The notes under the pieces: model-generated
Seen by the model: the letters and a program-made list of their open reading frames with translations, nothing else
What the model was told of the DNA's origin: nothing
Databases searched by the model: none
Translations under genes and position numbers: made by a program
DNA from: Stomoxys calcitrans
Taxonomy: Eukaryota > Arthropoda > Insecta > Diptera > Muscidae
NCBI RefSeq assembly: GCF_963082655.1
Contig: NC_081553.1
Coordinates: 227,801,827-227,865,826, forward strand
DNA length: 64,000 nucleotides
Reading direction: 5' to 3'
Part shown: positions 1 through 11,409 of the stretch, piece by piece
How positions within the stretch are numbered: the stretch's first letter is position 1
Layout: every line of letters starts with the position of its first letter

Positions 1-1011
1 CCGATCTCCGGATTTGACTTCTTGAGCCCTTACAAGCCGCAATTCTTGTTCGATTTAGCTGAAATTGGACATGTAGTGTTTTGTTGTGACTTTCAACAAC
101 TGTGTCAAGTACGGTGCAAATCGGTCTATAACCTGATATAGCTCCCATGAAGTCAAATCGGGAGATCGGTTTAATCTCCCGATTTGACTTCTTGAGCCCC
201 TTTGAAGCCGCAATTTTTATCCTATTCGACTGAAATTTTGCACGTTGTGTTCTGTTATCGCTTCCAACATTTGTGCCAAGTTTGGTCCAATTCGGTTTAT
301 AACCTGATATAGCTCCCATATAAACCGATCTCCCGATTTGACTTCTTGAGCTGTTACAAGCCGTTATTTTCATCTGATTTGGCTGAAATTTTGCATGTAG
401 TGTTTTGTTATAGCTTCCAACAACTACGTCACGTACGGTTTAAATCGGTCTATAACCTGATATAGCTCCCATATAAACCGATCTCCCGATTTGACTTCTG
501 GAGCCCCTGGAAGTCGCAATTTTTATCGTATTTAGCTGAAATTTTGCATGAAGTGTTTTGTTATGACTTCCAACAACTGTGCTAAGTGCGGTCCAAATCG
601 CTCAAGGACCTGATATAGCTCCCATATAAATCGATCTCCCGATTTGACTTCTTGAGCCTCTGGAAGCCGCAATTTTCATCCTATTCGGCTGAAATTTTGC
701 ACATAGTGTTCTGTTATCACTCTCAACAACTGTGTCAAGTACGGTCCAAATCGGTCTATAACCTGATATAGCTCCCATATAAACCGATCTCCCGATTTGA
801 CTTCTTGAGCCCCTGGAAGCAGCAATTTTTATCCGATTTGGCTGAAATTTTGGCGTGTGGTGTTTTGTCACGACTTTCAAAAATAGTGCCAAATACGGTC
901 CAAATCGGTCTATAACCTGATTTAGCTTCCAAAGAAACCGGTCTCCGGATCATCCTTATTCAGTTCCTAGAAGCTTTAATTTTTGCTGGTTTGACAGAAG
1001 TTTGGTATGTA

Positions 1012-1608
1012 AAGGGTGATTTTTTTGAGGTTAGGATTTTCATGCATTAGTATTTGACAGATCACGTGGGATTTCAGACATGGTGTCAAAGAGAAAGATG
1101 CTCAGTATGCTTTGACATTTCATCATGAATAGACTTACTAACGAGCAACGCTTGCAAATCATTGAATTTTATTACCAAAATCAGTGTTCGGTTCGAAATG
1201 TGTTCATTCACCGTAACGTTGCGTCCAACAGCATCTTTGAAAAAATACGGTCCAATGATTCCACCAGCGTACAAACCACACCAAACAGTGCATTTTTCGG
1301 GATGCATGGGCAGTTCTTGAACGGCTTCTGGTTGCTTTTCACTCCAAATGCGGCAATTTTGCTTATTTACGTAGCCATTCAACCAGAAATGAGCCTCATC
1401 GCTGAACGGTGAATGAACACATTTCGAACCGAACACTGATTTTGGTAATAAAATTCAATGATTTGCAAGCGTTGCTCGTTAGTAAGTCTATTCATGATGA
1501 AATGTCAAAGCATACTGAGCATCTTTCTCTTTGACACCATGTCTGAAATCCCACGTGATCTGTCAAATACTAATGCATGAAAATCCTAACCTCAAAAAAA
1601 TCACCCTT
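1012..1608 (-). mobile_element. Fold-back mariner-family derivative with ~205-bp inverted arms and a transposase core fragment
   Basis: The two arms (about 1012-1214 and 1406-1608) are near-perfect reverse complements, beginning AAGGGTGATTTTTTTGAGG and flanked by TA at 1010-1011 and 1609-1610. Each arm carries the transposase N-terminus: the left arm reads MNRLTNEQRLQIIEFYYQNQ from 1125 on the plus strand, and the right arm reads the same protein on the minus strand. The 190-bp spacer encodes on the minus strand a catalytic-core piece with SDEAHFWLNGYVNKQN, whose Asp would be the first catalytic acid of a Tc1/mariner transposase. The core is one base out of frame with the minus-strand N-terminus, and both later acidic residues are absent. 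It cannot make a transposase. It has inserted into the DINE-TR around it. Confidence 0.88.
1215..1405 (-). pseudogene. Mariner/Tc1-type transposase catalytic-core fragment
   Basis: Minus-strand translation gives SDEAHFWLNGYVNKQN, then tryptophan- and proline-containing blocks WSEKQPE and ELPMHPEK, then TVWCGLYAGGIIGPYFFKDA and NVTVN. This is the familiar central domain of a mariner-superfamily transposase. The N-terminal DNA-binding domain is out of frame in the arm, and everything after NVTVN is replaced by the opposite inverted arm. The open frame at 1086-1436 is this fragment read into both arms. Confidence 0.85.
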
Positions 1609-1819
1609 TACAATAAAATCATGCCCCTCAAATGGATTTATTTTGTATAAATTTTTATCAGAATCCATGGTGGTGGGTTTACAAGATTTTGCCCGGCCGA
1701 ACTTAGCACGCTTTTACTTGTTAGTGATAAGAGCACACAACAAGCCGATTACTGGGTTAGTTGTATGCCCATAGTGGCATGGGGATGATTAATATCCGCA
1801 ATCTCTTTTCAACTTAATC

Positions 1820-1987
1820 TAGGTTAGGTTAGGTAAGAGTAGAAATCCTCAGACTGACTTAGACAACTTTGGTCCTTTGTGATACCTCAGTAGCGAAAGA
1901 CCAAGGCTTTTGGTGGGAATCAAACCCATGACCCCCGCACTGGCAATGCGATCATGCTGCCAACTCGGCTACCGAAGCGCCTTACCT
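1820..1987 (-). mobile_element. SINE-1, tRNA-derived
   Basis: Read on the minus strand, the head has a box A-like TAGCCGAGTTGGCAGC and a box B-like GGTTTGATTCC, spaced as in a tRNA gene, followed by a body with CTGAGGTATCACAAAGGACC and a tail with repeated CCTAA. A second copy of the same head and body lies at 18983-19150 on the plus strand. The pol III boxes and shared body support a SINE rather than a working tRNA gene. Confidence 0.7.
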
Positions 1988-3185
1988 AAATTTCTTTTAG
2001 TCCACGTTTTTTTATGTATCCATGCCCTTGAATCGTAAGGTCAATCTATTTGACAGTTATATTCTTTCGTATTGTTTAACTATTCACTGCACATCGTCAT
2101 AATGCAGTGGAGTCCTTCTTAGGAAGGACTTTTTAGTCCTTGCATTTGTCCACTTTTTTGATTGCTTCTTATATTGCAGTTTATTATGTTTATTACATTT
2201 TCAAGTGCTTTGCTGATGACCCCTTTCATATTCGTTTCCCTTGTTTTCACAATGCCCTTCCATTTCATTTCTTTTATCAGTAAGTTTGTATCTCAGTCTG
2301 TGTCTCCCCAGAGTGCAATGCAAATATAAATTGGAAAAAATTTCAAATATGCAATAAGCAATTTTGTATTTCCAATTATTCGATAACAGAGAAGAACAAC
2401 TCAAATGATAGCAGGTCAAATGCGATGAGTGCGGAATTGCAAAGTGAAGAAACAATTTTTAATGTTAGCTGTTTTGAGGCGATGTTAGGGTTCAGAGCCC
2501 TCCCCCTACAATTCATGGACTTAAAACTTTAAGAAAATATTGAATTACAAGATTTTCAACGTTGTGGGTTCCCTACACTCATCATCAGTATAACTGGTTC
2601 TGGTCCCAGTTAGCTGTGTCCGTCCTTCTGTCTATCCTACTTTCTGCCGGTCTGGCTGTACATGTTTGTTAGTGCCATAGTTTCGCAATTTTTGGACTCG
2701 TATAACATCACAAAATCTGACACTGACTGTTGACGTTTGTTGTGAATTTTTGAAAAATGGGTTCAGGTTAAGATATATCTTCCATATACATACGAGTACA
2801 TGCATTGCCCGATTTACACTTGAATATCGGTTCAGTATTGGATATAGCGTTCATATTAAGATATCGCCCAATTTACACTAATGGGGTAAGTGTGGGTAAG
2901 TAGGAGCTTGTCATGGCTTCGTCTATATACACCCCAGCAGGATTGAAACCTCATTGCCTGAATAAAACCAAATCCAGTGTAGCTTGGACAACTTTATGTT
3001 CAAGTTTTTTAGAAAATTTAGTTATATATCTTGTCATCTTACATTTCCGACCATACATGTCGCAGACCATTATGTTATGCCTCAAATCCTCGAACCAAGG
3101 TTGTCCCTTTCGTCATTTATGAGCCGGTATGCAATTTTGTAAGTTTTGAGACATATACTTGTCATGAGGGTATGAGATAAGAGCA
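1988..3185. other. Unique-looking AT-rich interval with a decayed repeat near 2760-2900
   Basis: No credible coding frame is visible. Around 2760-2900 two copies of 'GCCCRATTTACACT' and 'GATATAGCGTTCATAT' resemble very old DINE-type units. The rest shows no recognisable gene or RNA. Confidence 0.4.
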
Positions 3186-4806
3186 AACAAGTAAAAAGGC
3201 GTTAAGTTCGGCCGGGCCGAACTTTGGATACCCACCACCTCGGGTATGTAGGTAAACCGCCTTTCATCAAAATTCGGTGAAAATTTCATACCTTATACTC
3301 ATATACCTCATACCGATCTGAACTATATACGACACGGATGTCGAAAAGCCATAAGTCACTGTGTCAAATTTCAGTGAAATCGGATTATAAATGCGCCTTT
3401 TATGGGGCCAAGACTTTAAATCGAGATATCGGTCTACATGGCAGCTATATCCAAATCTGGACCGATTTGGGCCAAGTTGCAGAAACATGTCGAAGAGCCT
3501 AACACTAAGCACTGTCCCGAATTTCGGCGAAATCAGATAATAAATGCCAACTTTATGGGCCCTAAACCTTAAATCCAGAGATCGGTCTATATGTCAGCGT
3601 TCAAATCTGTTCAAATCTGGACTGATCTGAGCAAAATTGAAAAAGGTCGTCGAAGAGCCTAACCAAACTCACTGTCTCAAATTTCAGCGACATCGGACAA
3701 TAAATGCGTCTTTTATGGCCCCAAAACCTAAAACTTAGATATCGGTCTATATGGCAGCTATATCCAAATCTGAACCGATCTGTGCGATATTGGAGAAGTA
3801 TGTCAAGGGGCTCAACTTAACTCACTGTTCCAAATTTCGGGGACATCGGGCAATAAATGAGCATTTTATGGGCCCAAAACCATAAATCAAGAAAACGGTC
3901 TATATGGCAGCTATATCCAAATTTGAACCGATCTGGACCAAATTACAGAAATATGTCAAAGGGCCTAAGACAACTCACTGTCTCAAATTTCAGCGAAATC
4001 GGACCATAAATGTGGCTTTTATGGGCCTTACACCATAAATCGGAGGATCGATCTATATGGCAGCTATATCCAAATCTGGACCGATCTGAGCCAAATTAAC
4101 GAAGGATGTCGATGGGCCTTACACAATTCACTGCCCCGAATTTCATCAAAATCGGATAATAAATGTGGCTTTTGTGGGCCTAAGACCCTAAACCGGAGGA
4201 TCGGTCTATATGGCAGCTATATCCAAATCTGAACCGATCTGGACCAAAATAAAGAAACATGTCAAAGGGTCTAAGACAACTTACTCTCCCAAATTTCAGC
4301 GAAATCGGATAATATATGTGGCTTTTATGGGCCTTAGACCCTAAATCGGAGGATCGGTCTATATGGCAGCTATATCCAAATCTGGACCGATCTGAACCAA
4401 ATTGACAAAGGATGTCGAAGGGTTTAACGCAACTCACTGTCCCAAATTTCAACAAAATCGGATAATAAATGTGGCTTTTATGGGCCTAAGACCCTAAATC
4501 GGCGGATCGGTCTATATGGGGGCTATATCAAGATATAGTCCGATATAGCCCATCTTCGAACTTAACCTGCTTATGGACAAAAAAAGAATCTGTGCAAAAT
4601 TTCAGCTCAATATCTCTATTTTTAAAGACTGTAGCGTGATTTCAACAGACAGACGGACAGACGGACGGGCATGGCTAGATCGTCTTAGATTTTTACGCTG
4701 ATCAAGAATATATATACTTTATAGGGTCGGAAATGGATATTTCGATGTGTTGCAAACGGAATGACAAAATGAATATACCCCCATCCTTCGGTGGTGGGTA
4801 TAAAAA
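3186..4806 (-). mobile_element. DINE-TR element, complete, CCCACCACC subfamily
   Basis: The left end reads AACAAGTAAAAAGGCG, then the perfect 15-bp palindrome TTCGGCCGGGCCGAA (3207-3221), then ATACCCACCACC (3228-3239). About eight units of roughly 150 bp follow, each with 'CGGTCTATATGGCAGCTATA' and 'CTCACTGTCCCAAATTTC'. The right end has a short GACG microsatellite near 4650, GATCAAGAATATATATAC, and GGTGGTGGGTAT (4790-4801) followed by AAAA. The two ends are inverted complements of each other. Non-coding; movement would need a Rep-helicase supplied elsewhere. Confidence 0.85.
3207..3221. repeat. Terminal palindrome of DINE-TR (hairpin)
   Basis: TTCGGCCGGGCCGAA is a perfect palindrome around a central G. 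The same motif or a one-step variant sits about 20 bp inside the ACTTGTT end of nearly every copy in the window (for example 4911-4925, 9696-9710, 21450-21464, 49227-49241). It occupies the position expected for the 3' stem-loop of a Helitron-like element. Confidence 0.8.
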
Positions 4807-7466
4807 TATTCATATGACTTGTACCAAGACAAATAGTACATATTTGCTACTTGCATGCAAAGGCTAAAATGCAAAAGATTGTAAGTAAGATCAAGTAAAA
4901 AGTCGTTAAGTTCGGCCGGGCCGAACTTTGGATACCCACCAACTCGGGTATATATGAAAAACACCTTTCGTCGTAATCCGTTGAAAAATGCATAATTTAT
5001 GCCCCCATAGCAACTTTATCGAACTATGGTCCGATTTGGACCAAATTCGACAGGGATATTGAGAGGTCTAATAAGTACAAGTCATTGTTCATTGTAAAAC
5101 AAAATATTGGTCTTTTTGGTAGCCATATCCAAATATAGACCGATCTGAACTATATACGACACGGATGACGAAAAGTCTAACATAAGTCACTGTCCTAAAT
5201 TTCAGTGAAATCTGATTATAAATGCGACTTTTATGGGGCCCAAGACTTTAAATCGAGAGATTGGTCTATATGGCAGTTATATCCACATCTGAAGCGATCT
5301 GGGACAAATTGAAGAGGGATGTCGAAGGCGCTAACACAACTCAATGTCCAAAATGTTGGCGAGATCGGATAATAAATGAGCCTTTTATGGGCCCAAGACC
5401 TTGAAACGAGAGATCGGTCTATATGGCAGCTATATCCAAATCTAGACCGATCTGGGCCAAACTAAAGAAGGATGTTGAAGGGACTAACACAACTCATTGT
5501 CCCAAATTTCGGCGAAATCGGACAATAAATGAGTCTTTTATGGGTCCAAAACCTTAAATCGTGAGATTGGTCTATATGGCAGCTATATCCAAATCTGAAC
5601 CGATTTGGGCCAAATTGGATAAAAATATCGAAGAGCCTAACACAACTCAACGTCCCAAATTTCGGCGAAATCGGGCAATAAATGCGCCTTTTATGGGCCC
5701 AAAACCTTAAATCAAGAGATCGGTCTATATGGCAGCTATATCCAAATCTGCACCGATCTGGACCAAATTGAAGAAAGATGTCAAAGGGTCTAACACAACA
5801 TACTGAACCAAATTTCAGAAAAATCAGATAATAAATGTGGCTTTTATGGGTCTAAGACCCTAAATCGGCGGATGGGTCTATATGGCAGCTATATCCAAAT
5901 CTGCACCGATCTGGACCAAATTGAAGAAAAATGTCGAAGGGCCTAACACAACTCACTGTTCCAAATTTTGGCAAAATCGGACTATAAATGCGCCTTTTAT
6001 TGGCCCAAAACCTTAAATTGAGAGATCGGTATATATGGCAGCAATATCCAAATCTGGACCTATCTGTGCCATATTCCAGGAAGATGTCGAGGTACTTAAC
6101 CTTACTCGCTGTCTCAAATTTCGTTGACATCGGACAATTAATGCGCCTTTTATGGGCCCAAAAACTTAAATCGAGAGATCGGTCTATATGGCAGCTATAT
6201 CCAAATCTGGACCGATCCTAGCCAAATTGGAGGAGGATGTCGAAGGGCCCAACACAACTCACTGTCCCAAATTTCAGTTTGTTGTATGTTTGTTTGTTTG
6301 TTCCGTATAGACTCAAAAACGACTGAACCGATTACCTTGAAATTTTCACTGATTGTGTAGGTTGGTCTGGAATGAAACATAGGGTATATAATTTTTTTAT
6401 ATCGGGAGGGGGGCGGACCCTCCCCCTTAGCACAAAAGTACTACCCAAAACTAAAGTGGACCTATCCGGACAATATGGGATTCAAATGAAAGGTATTCAA
6501 GAGTAGAGTACGAATTTCATAATAAAAGTTGGGTCCAAGTACCTGGGGGTCCGCCCCAGCCCCTAAACCACTTAAAATAGGTTTTTTTGACGATCATGAC
6601 AATATGGGGCTCGAATGAAAGGTATTCGGGAGTAGTTTACGATAGTGGTCAGGATGGAGGAAAAGGCTTTTTTGTTTATTGATATTGGAAGGGGGCGGAC
6701 CCTCCCCCGTTACCCCAAAAACATCACTTTAAATGAAAAGTGGACCCATCGGGACAATATAGATATCAAATGAAAGATAGAGGAGAGTAGAGTACGAATA
6801 TGATATAAAAATTTGAGTACAAGTACCCATCGGGCCGCCCCAACCCAAAAACTCCCCCAAACAGCCATATTGGAAGTTCATTTCAGTATGGGGCTTAAAT
6901 GAAAGGTATTGGGGAGAACCTTCCCCGTTACCCCAAAAACACCACTTTAAATTAAAAGTGGACCCATCGGGACAATATCGATATCAAATGAAAGGTATTG
7001 GAGAGTAGAAAGCGAATATGGTATTAAAATTTTGAGTCTAAGTATCCATCGGCCCGCCCCAACCCCAAAACTCCCCCTAACACCCATATTGGACGTTCAT
7101 TTCAATATGGGGCTCAAATGAAAGGTATTCGGGAGTAGATTTCGAATCTGGCATACAAAGTCAGATCGAAGTATAGGGGGTCACGCCACCTCTCAAAAAC
7201 GCCATTAGACCCATTATGACTATATGATACTTGGCTGAACCGATTTGCTTCAAAATTTTCATAGATTGTATACGTTTCTCTTGAAGGAAACATAGGCTAC
7301 ATAAGTTTTTTATATCGGGTGAAGGAGGACCCTCCCTCTTACCGCAAAAATGCCACCCATATCCGAAAGTGGTGTGATGGGCACAATAAGGGTATCAAAT
7401 GAAAGGTATTAGAGACCAGAAAACGAATATGGTATTAAAATTTGGGTTCAAGTACCCAGCGGCCCA

Positions 7467-7484
7467 CCCCCCCCCCCCCCCCCC
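7467..7484. repeat. Poly-C tract in a family B unit
   Basis: A run of about 18 C residues has grown where related units have CCCGCCCCAACCCC. Comparable C or G runs occur in family B copies near 41025-41040 and 41139-41153. Confidence 0.85.
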
Positions 7485-8127
7485 ATCCCAATACTCCTTT
7501 AAACAGATATATTCGAAGTTCATGCCAATAAGGGACTCATATGAAATCGTATTAGACAGTAGATTACAAATATGGCATAAAACAATGGATCCAAGTAATG
7601 GGAGGTCGCCCACCCCCAAATTTGGGGGTATGGGCATATTAGCCGACCATGGCTATATGGTACACAAATGAAAGGTATTTGGGAGTAGATTACGAATATG
7701 ACATTAAAATTTGCGTTCAAGTCTAGGTGGCGCTTTCCTCCTAAAGATACGTCAACTGGGTTATTTGACCCATTATGACAATATGGGACTCAAATGAAAG
7801 GAATTTGAGAGTAGAAAACGAATATGATATCCAATTTTGGAGTCAAGTGTTTGGGGTACACCCTAAAGCACCCCCTAAACTGAACTTCATTTCCGTTGGG
7901 AATAAAGAACGAATTTGATTTCTATTTTCAGTGCAACGTGACGGTGGTCGCCTCAGCCACAAAACACCCTTCAACCGGTTCATATTTACCGGCCATGGCA
8001 ATATGAAGCTCAAATAAAAGGGTTTTGGAAGTGCAGCACGACTTTGATATCCATATTTGAGTCGAAATGTCTGAGGTGCCATCCCCTTCCCTAATGAGAA
8101 CATTACCCTAAGGAAGAGCATTACCAC

Positions 8128-8382
8128 CAGGAACCGAGAAGGGACAAATTCTCACACATCTATGACTGCTTTCCGATTCAAGTTTAAAGTCAATGATAAG
8201 GGACCTTTTTTTATAGCCGAATCCGAACGGCAGCCCGCAGTGCGATATCTCTCTATGGGGAAAATTTGTTTAATGACCATGCATGGCATTGTACCTCACA
8301 AATGCCGCCAACATTAAGAGGGGATAAACACCGCTTTATCCGATGTTCTCGCCAGAATTCGAACGCGCTCAGCGTTATAGGC
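8128..8382 (-). mobile_element. SINE-2 copy, 5'-truncated, inside family B
   Basis: On the minus strand it reads GAACGCGCTGAGCG in reverse order with a decayed box B, CACCGCTTTATCCG, the conserved body CCTCACAAATGCCGCCAACA, ATAAGGGACC and the tail CTCACACATC. The tRNA-like head is cut off at TATAACGCTGA. The copy at 52031-52270 is cut at the same head position and sits at the same point of its own family B element. Confidence 0.72.
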
Positions 8383-8568
8383 AACAGTGGCACGAATTCG
8401 ATATCCGCATTCAGGGTGAAGTGTCCCCACCCTAAAAGGATATAAGAGAGTTAAAGAAGGCGCATCGGAGCGGGCCCGGTTCGGCTAGTCTGTTTAAAAA
8501 TTTGGCTTTTATGGGTCTAAGACCCTAAATCGGCGCATTGTCTATGGTTCCAAATTTAACCTTCAACT

Positions 8569-9674
8569 TTTTATGATTTGTTGAAAAATGCTACTTAATC
8601 ATATTTGCTTTTTAACTTAGCCATTTCATATCTGCAACATAAAGAATACATTGTGAGTTACTTAGTTATTCTCTCAGAACATGGTTCATGAAGAAATGAA
8701 AAATCAATATTGACTTTAAATGCAACTGTTTCCAGTTGCCCTCGTTGTTTGTTTAAAGTTTCTTTCACAATTTTTTTCTGTTTTTATAACCCTGCATAAA
8801 TTTTTATGTCTCAACTCAATAAAAATGTAAGGGGATTGGTTTCCATATAGAACACAGAAGTGAAGACAAGTATATCTCCAATGAATATCAAGCTTGGACA
8901 AACTAAAGAATGTTACTAAATTTTCCAGCTTTCAAGAAAATCTTTTAGTGGCTTCCTATTAAAAAGGGCATTGAGCATCAGCAATTACTATATAATTTTA
9001 TAGTGAAGCATCTTGGCAACCCTGACCTGGTCATTGGAGTGTCTTTCTTTCTTTCCCCCCTTTGCAAAGAAGAAAAACTAAATTAAATAAAAGAAATTTT
9101 AAATGACGATGACGTAGCCATGTGCAGAAGAAATTCCTCAGGGAGTGGTCGAGCGATTGTAGGAAAATTGCAACATACAAAAAGTATCTGCTTCCACGCC
9201 AACTGCTGAGCATGTGTCTCTGATGATTATCATATTTGCGATTGCAGCACCATTGGCAGACTGCAAGCAAAACTAATGTCTGGTGCATTGCATTGCTCTA
9301 TGATGGCGTTCACATCATGGAATCACATCTGGTATGATGTTCTTTTTTTTTGGTTTAAGTTATTTCTCGTTCTCCTCGCTTGGTCAGGACTTTAGGCGAT
9401 GCCATGTAAGGAATTGAGCACGACATGATGTCTGTTGTGGCATTTACAACCAAAGACAAGAGTAATGTGTGTTTGTTCCTTTTCCCCAGACTCCTTAAGA
9501 AATCAACAAGAAAAATATGGGATTTTTAAAGTGGATCCTAGATTTCTGCGTGTTTTGGCAAAGATATAGCCTTGGGAGAGTTCTTGTGTACCAAAAAGAG
9601 ATGACATATGAAAGGATGAGAGGATGGTCTGTATGCTTATAGTTTTGATGCCCTGGGGGACTACCAGAGAGTAG
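8569..9674. other. Unique-looking AT-rich interval
   Basis: No convincing gene, RNA or dispersed repeat is visible. Short open frames are unsupported by composition or similarity. Confidence 0.5.
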
Positions 9675-11328
9675 AACAAGTAAAAGCGTGCTAAGTTGGG
9701 CCGGGCCGAATCTTATATACCCTCCACCATGGATCGCATTTGTCGAGCTTTTGCCACGGTATCTCTTTTTAGGATAAACAAAGGATAAAAGAAAAGAATT
9801 GCTATGTTATTGGAACAATATCAAGTTGTGGTTCATTTCGGACCATAATTGAACTGAATATTGGAGACCACAGTAGAAGTCATTGTGTATAACTTCAGCC
9901 AAATCTAGTTTGAATTGCGCACTTTAGGGGCTGAAGAAGTAAAATCGGGAGATCGGTTTATAGGGGAGCTGTATTAGGTTATAAACCGAATCATGTCATA
10001 TTCAACACGAATATTAAAAATCATGAGAGAAGCAGATGAGAATTGCGCCCTCTAAAGGCTCAAGAAGTCAAGACCCCATATCGGTTTATATGGCAGCTAT
10101 ATCAGTTTATGGCCCGATTTGATCCATACTTAGCACAGTTATTGAAAGTCATAACAAAATCACCTCATGCGAAATTTCAACCAAATCGGATGAGAATTGC
10201 GCGCTCTATTGGCTCAAGAAGTCAAGATCCAAGATCGGTTTATATGACAGCTATGCCAAATTATGAACCGATTTGAATCATACCAAACACAGTTGTTGAG
10301 AGTGATACTAAAACACTATGTGCAAAATTTCAGTCAGATCGGACGAGAATTGCGCCCTCTAGAGGCTCAAGAAGTCAAGACCCCAGATCGGTTTATATGG
10401 CAGCTATACGGATATGGACCGATTTGAACTATTCTTAGGATAATTGTCGAAAGTCATATCAAAACACCTCATGCGATGGTTCAGCCAAATCGGATAATAA
10501 TTGCGTCCTCTAGAGGCTCAAGAAGTCAAGACCCCAGATCGGTTTATATGGCAGCTATATCAGGTTATGTACCGATTTGAACTATTCTTAGCACAGTTGT
10601 TGAAAGTTAAAACAAAAGACCTCATGCAATATTTCAGTCAAATCCGATAGGAATTGCGCCCTGTAGACGCTCAAGAAGTTAAGACCCCAGATCGGTTTAT
10701 ATGGCAGCTATATCAGGTTATGTACCGATTTGAACTATTCTTGGCACAGTTGTTGAAAGTCATAACAAAACTTCTCATGCAATATTTCACCCAAATCGGA
10801 TAGGAATTGCTCCCTGTAGAGGCTCAAGAAGTCAAGACCCCAGATCGGTTTATATGGCAGCTATATCAAAACGTGGACCGATATAGCCCATTTACTATTC
10901 CAATCGACCTACACTAATAAGAGGTATTTGTGCAAAATTTCAAGCGCTAGCTTTACTCCTTCGAAAGTTCGAAAGCGTGCTTTCGACAGACAGACGGACG
11001 GAAGGACAGACAGACGGACGGACGGACAGACGGACGGACGGACAGACGGACGGACGGACAGACGGACGGACGGACAGACGGACGCACGGACAGACGGACG
11101 CACGGACGGACAGTCGGACGGAGGGACAGACGGACGGACGGACAGACGGACGGATGGTTGGTCAGACGGACGGACGGACAGACGGACGGCCATGGCTAGT
11201 TCGACTTAAAATGTCATGACGATCAAGAATATATCTACTTTATGGGGTCTTAGACGAATATTTCAAGGAGTTACAAACAGAATGACGAAATTAGTATAAC
11301 CCCATCCCATGGTGGAGGGTATAAAAAG
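9675..11328 (-). mobile_element. DINE-TR element, complete, CCCTCCACC subfamily
   Basis: The left end is AACAAGTAAAAGCGTGCTAA, a slightly decayed palindrome (TTGGGCCGGGCCGAA), then TATACCCTCCACCATGG. Six or so units of 155 bp carry 'GGCTCAAGAAGTCAAGACCC' and 'CAGATCGGTTTATATGGCAG'. A 200-bp GACG tract follows (10987-11189), then CATGGCTAGTTCGACTTAAA, GATCAAGAATATAT and CCATGGTGGAGGGTATAAAA. The two termini are exact inverted complements across ATACCCTCCACCAT. Confidence 0.87.
10987..11189. repeat. (GACG/GACA)n microsatellite of a DINE-TR
   Basis: About 50 tetranucleotides of GACG, GACA and variants make up the GTCY block (read on the opposite strand) that this family keeps next to its INE-like end. 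Open frames of repeating T-D-G-R or V-R-P-S residues here are artefacts of the tetranucleotide. Confidence 0.95.
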
Positions 11329-11409
11329 GATAACAAGTTGAACGAAAATCTTCTTCTTTATTCACAACTGCAAGGACTTACTATATGCATTTTGTTTTAG
11401 CAACTTTAT

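Larger units (their letters stand above)
1..1722 (+). mobile_element. DINE-TR element, left-truncated by the window, interrupted by a fold-back mariner
   Basis: About six tandem units of roughly 153 bp fill the left part. Each carries 'ACCGATCTCCCGATTTGACT', 'GCTGAAATTTTGCA' and 'TATAACCTGATATAGCTCCC'. The element resumes after the insertion at 1609 and ends with the family's right terminus: CCATGGTGGTGGGT, a decayed copy of the terminal palindrome (CCCGGCCGAA near 1692-1701), AGCACGC and TTTTACTTGTT near 1722. The layout matches INE-1/DINE-1-type non-autonomous Helentrons with central tandem repeats; that assignment rests on remembered family architecture, not on a search. Open frames here are repeat translations, not genes. 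Confidence 0.8.
6278..8493 (+). mobile_element. Family B tandem-repeat element carrying SINE-2
   Basis: It starts with TTTGTTGTATGTTTGTTTG and ACTCAAAAACGACTGAACCG, then GAGGGGGGCGGACCCTCCCC. About a dozen units of 100-160 bp follow, with 'CAATATGGGGCTCAAATGAA' and 'GGTATTCGGGAGTAGA'. It ends at GGGCCCGGTTCGGCTAGTC. Other copies lie at 16720-18137, 40592-41615 and 51926-53908. The sequence is non-coding and I do not recognise a named family. It is nested in a DINE-TR, so it is the younger insertion. Confidence 0.7.
4890..8568 (-). mobile_element. DINE-TR element split by a family B insertion
   Basis: The left end is CAAGTAAAAAGTCGTTAAG, the palindrome at 4911-4925, then ATACCCACCAACTCGGG. 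About nine 150-bp units run to 6277. A family B element occupies about 6278-8493. Recognisable DINE unit sequence resumes at 8494-8568 (GGCTTTTATGGGTCTAAGAC, CCTAAATCGGCG) and then fades. No GTCY block or right terminus is present, so the INE-like end has been lost. Confidence 0.75.

Noticed and set aside
1125..1412. 95-codon plus-strand transposase gene
   Set aside because: Only the first 30 or so residues match a transposase; the rest reads the core on the wrong strand and the opposite arm.
1820..1840. TTAGG-type telomeric repeat (AGGTTAGGTTAGG)
   Set aside because: Only two to three units, within the SINE-1 tail, and flies lack TTAGG telomeres.
3186..4806. LTR retrotransposon interpretation of elements with matching ends
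   Set aside because: The ends are inverted rather than direct repeats, and there is no primer-binding site, polypurine tract or gag-pol coding.
10909..11219. Overlapping T-D-G-R-T-D and S-V-R-P-S-V open frames
   Set aside because: Produced by the GACG microsatellite of the DINE at 9675-11328.
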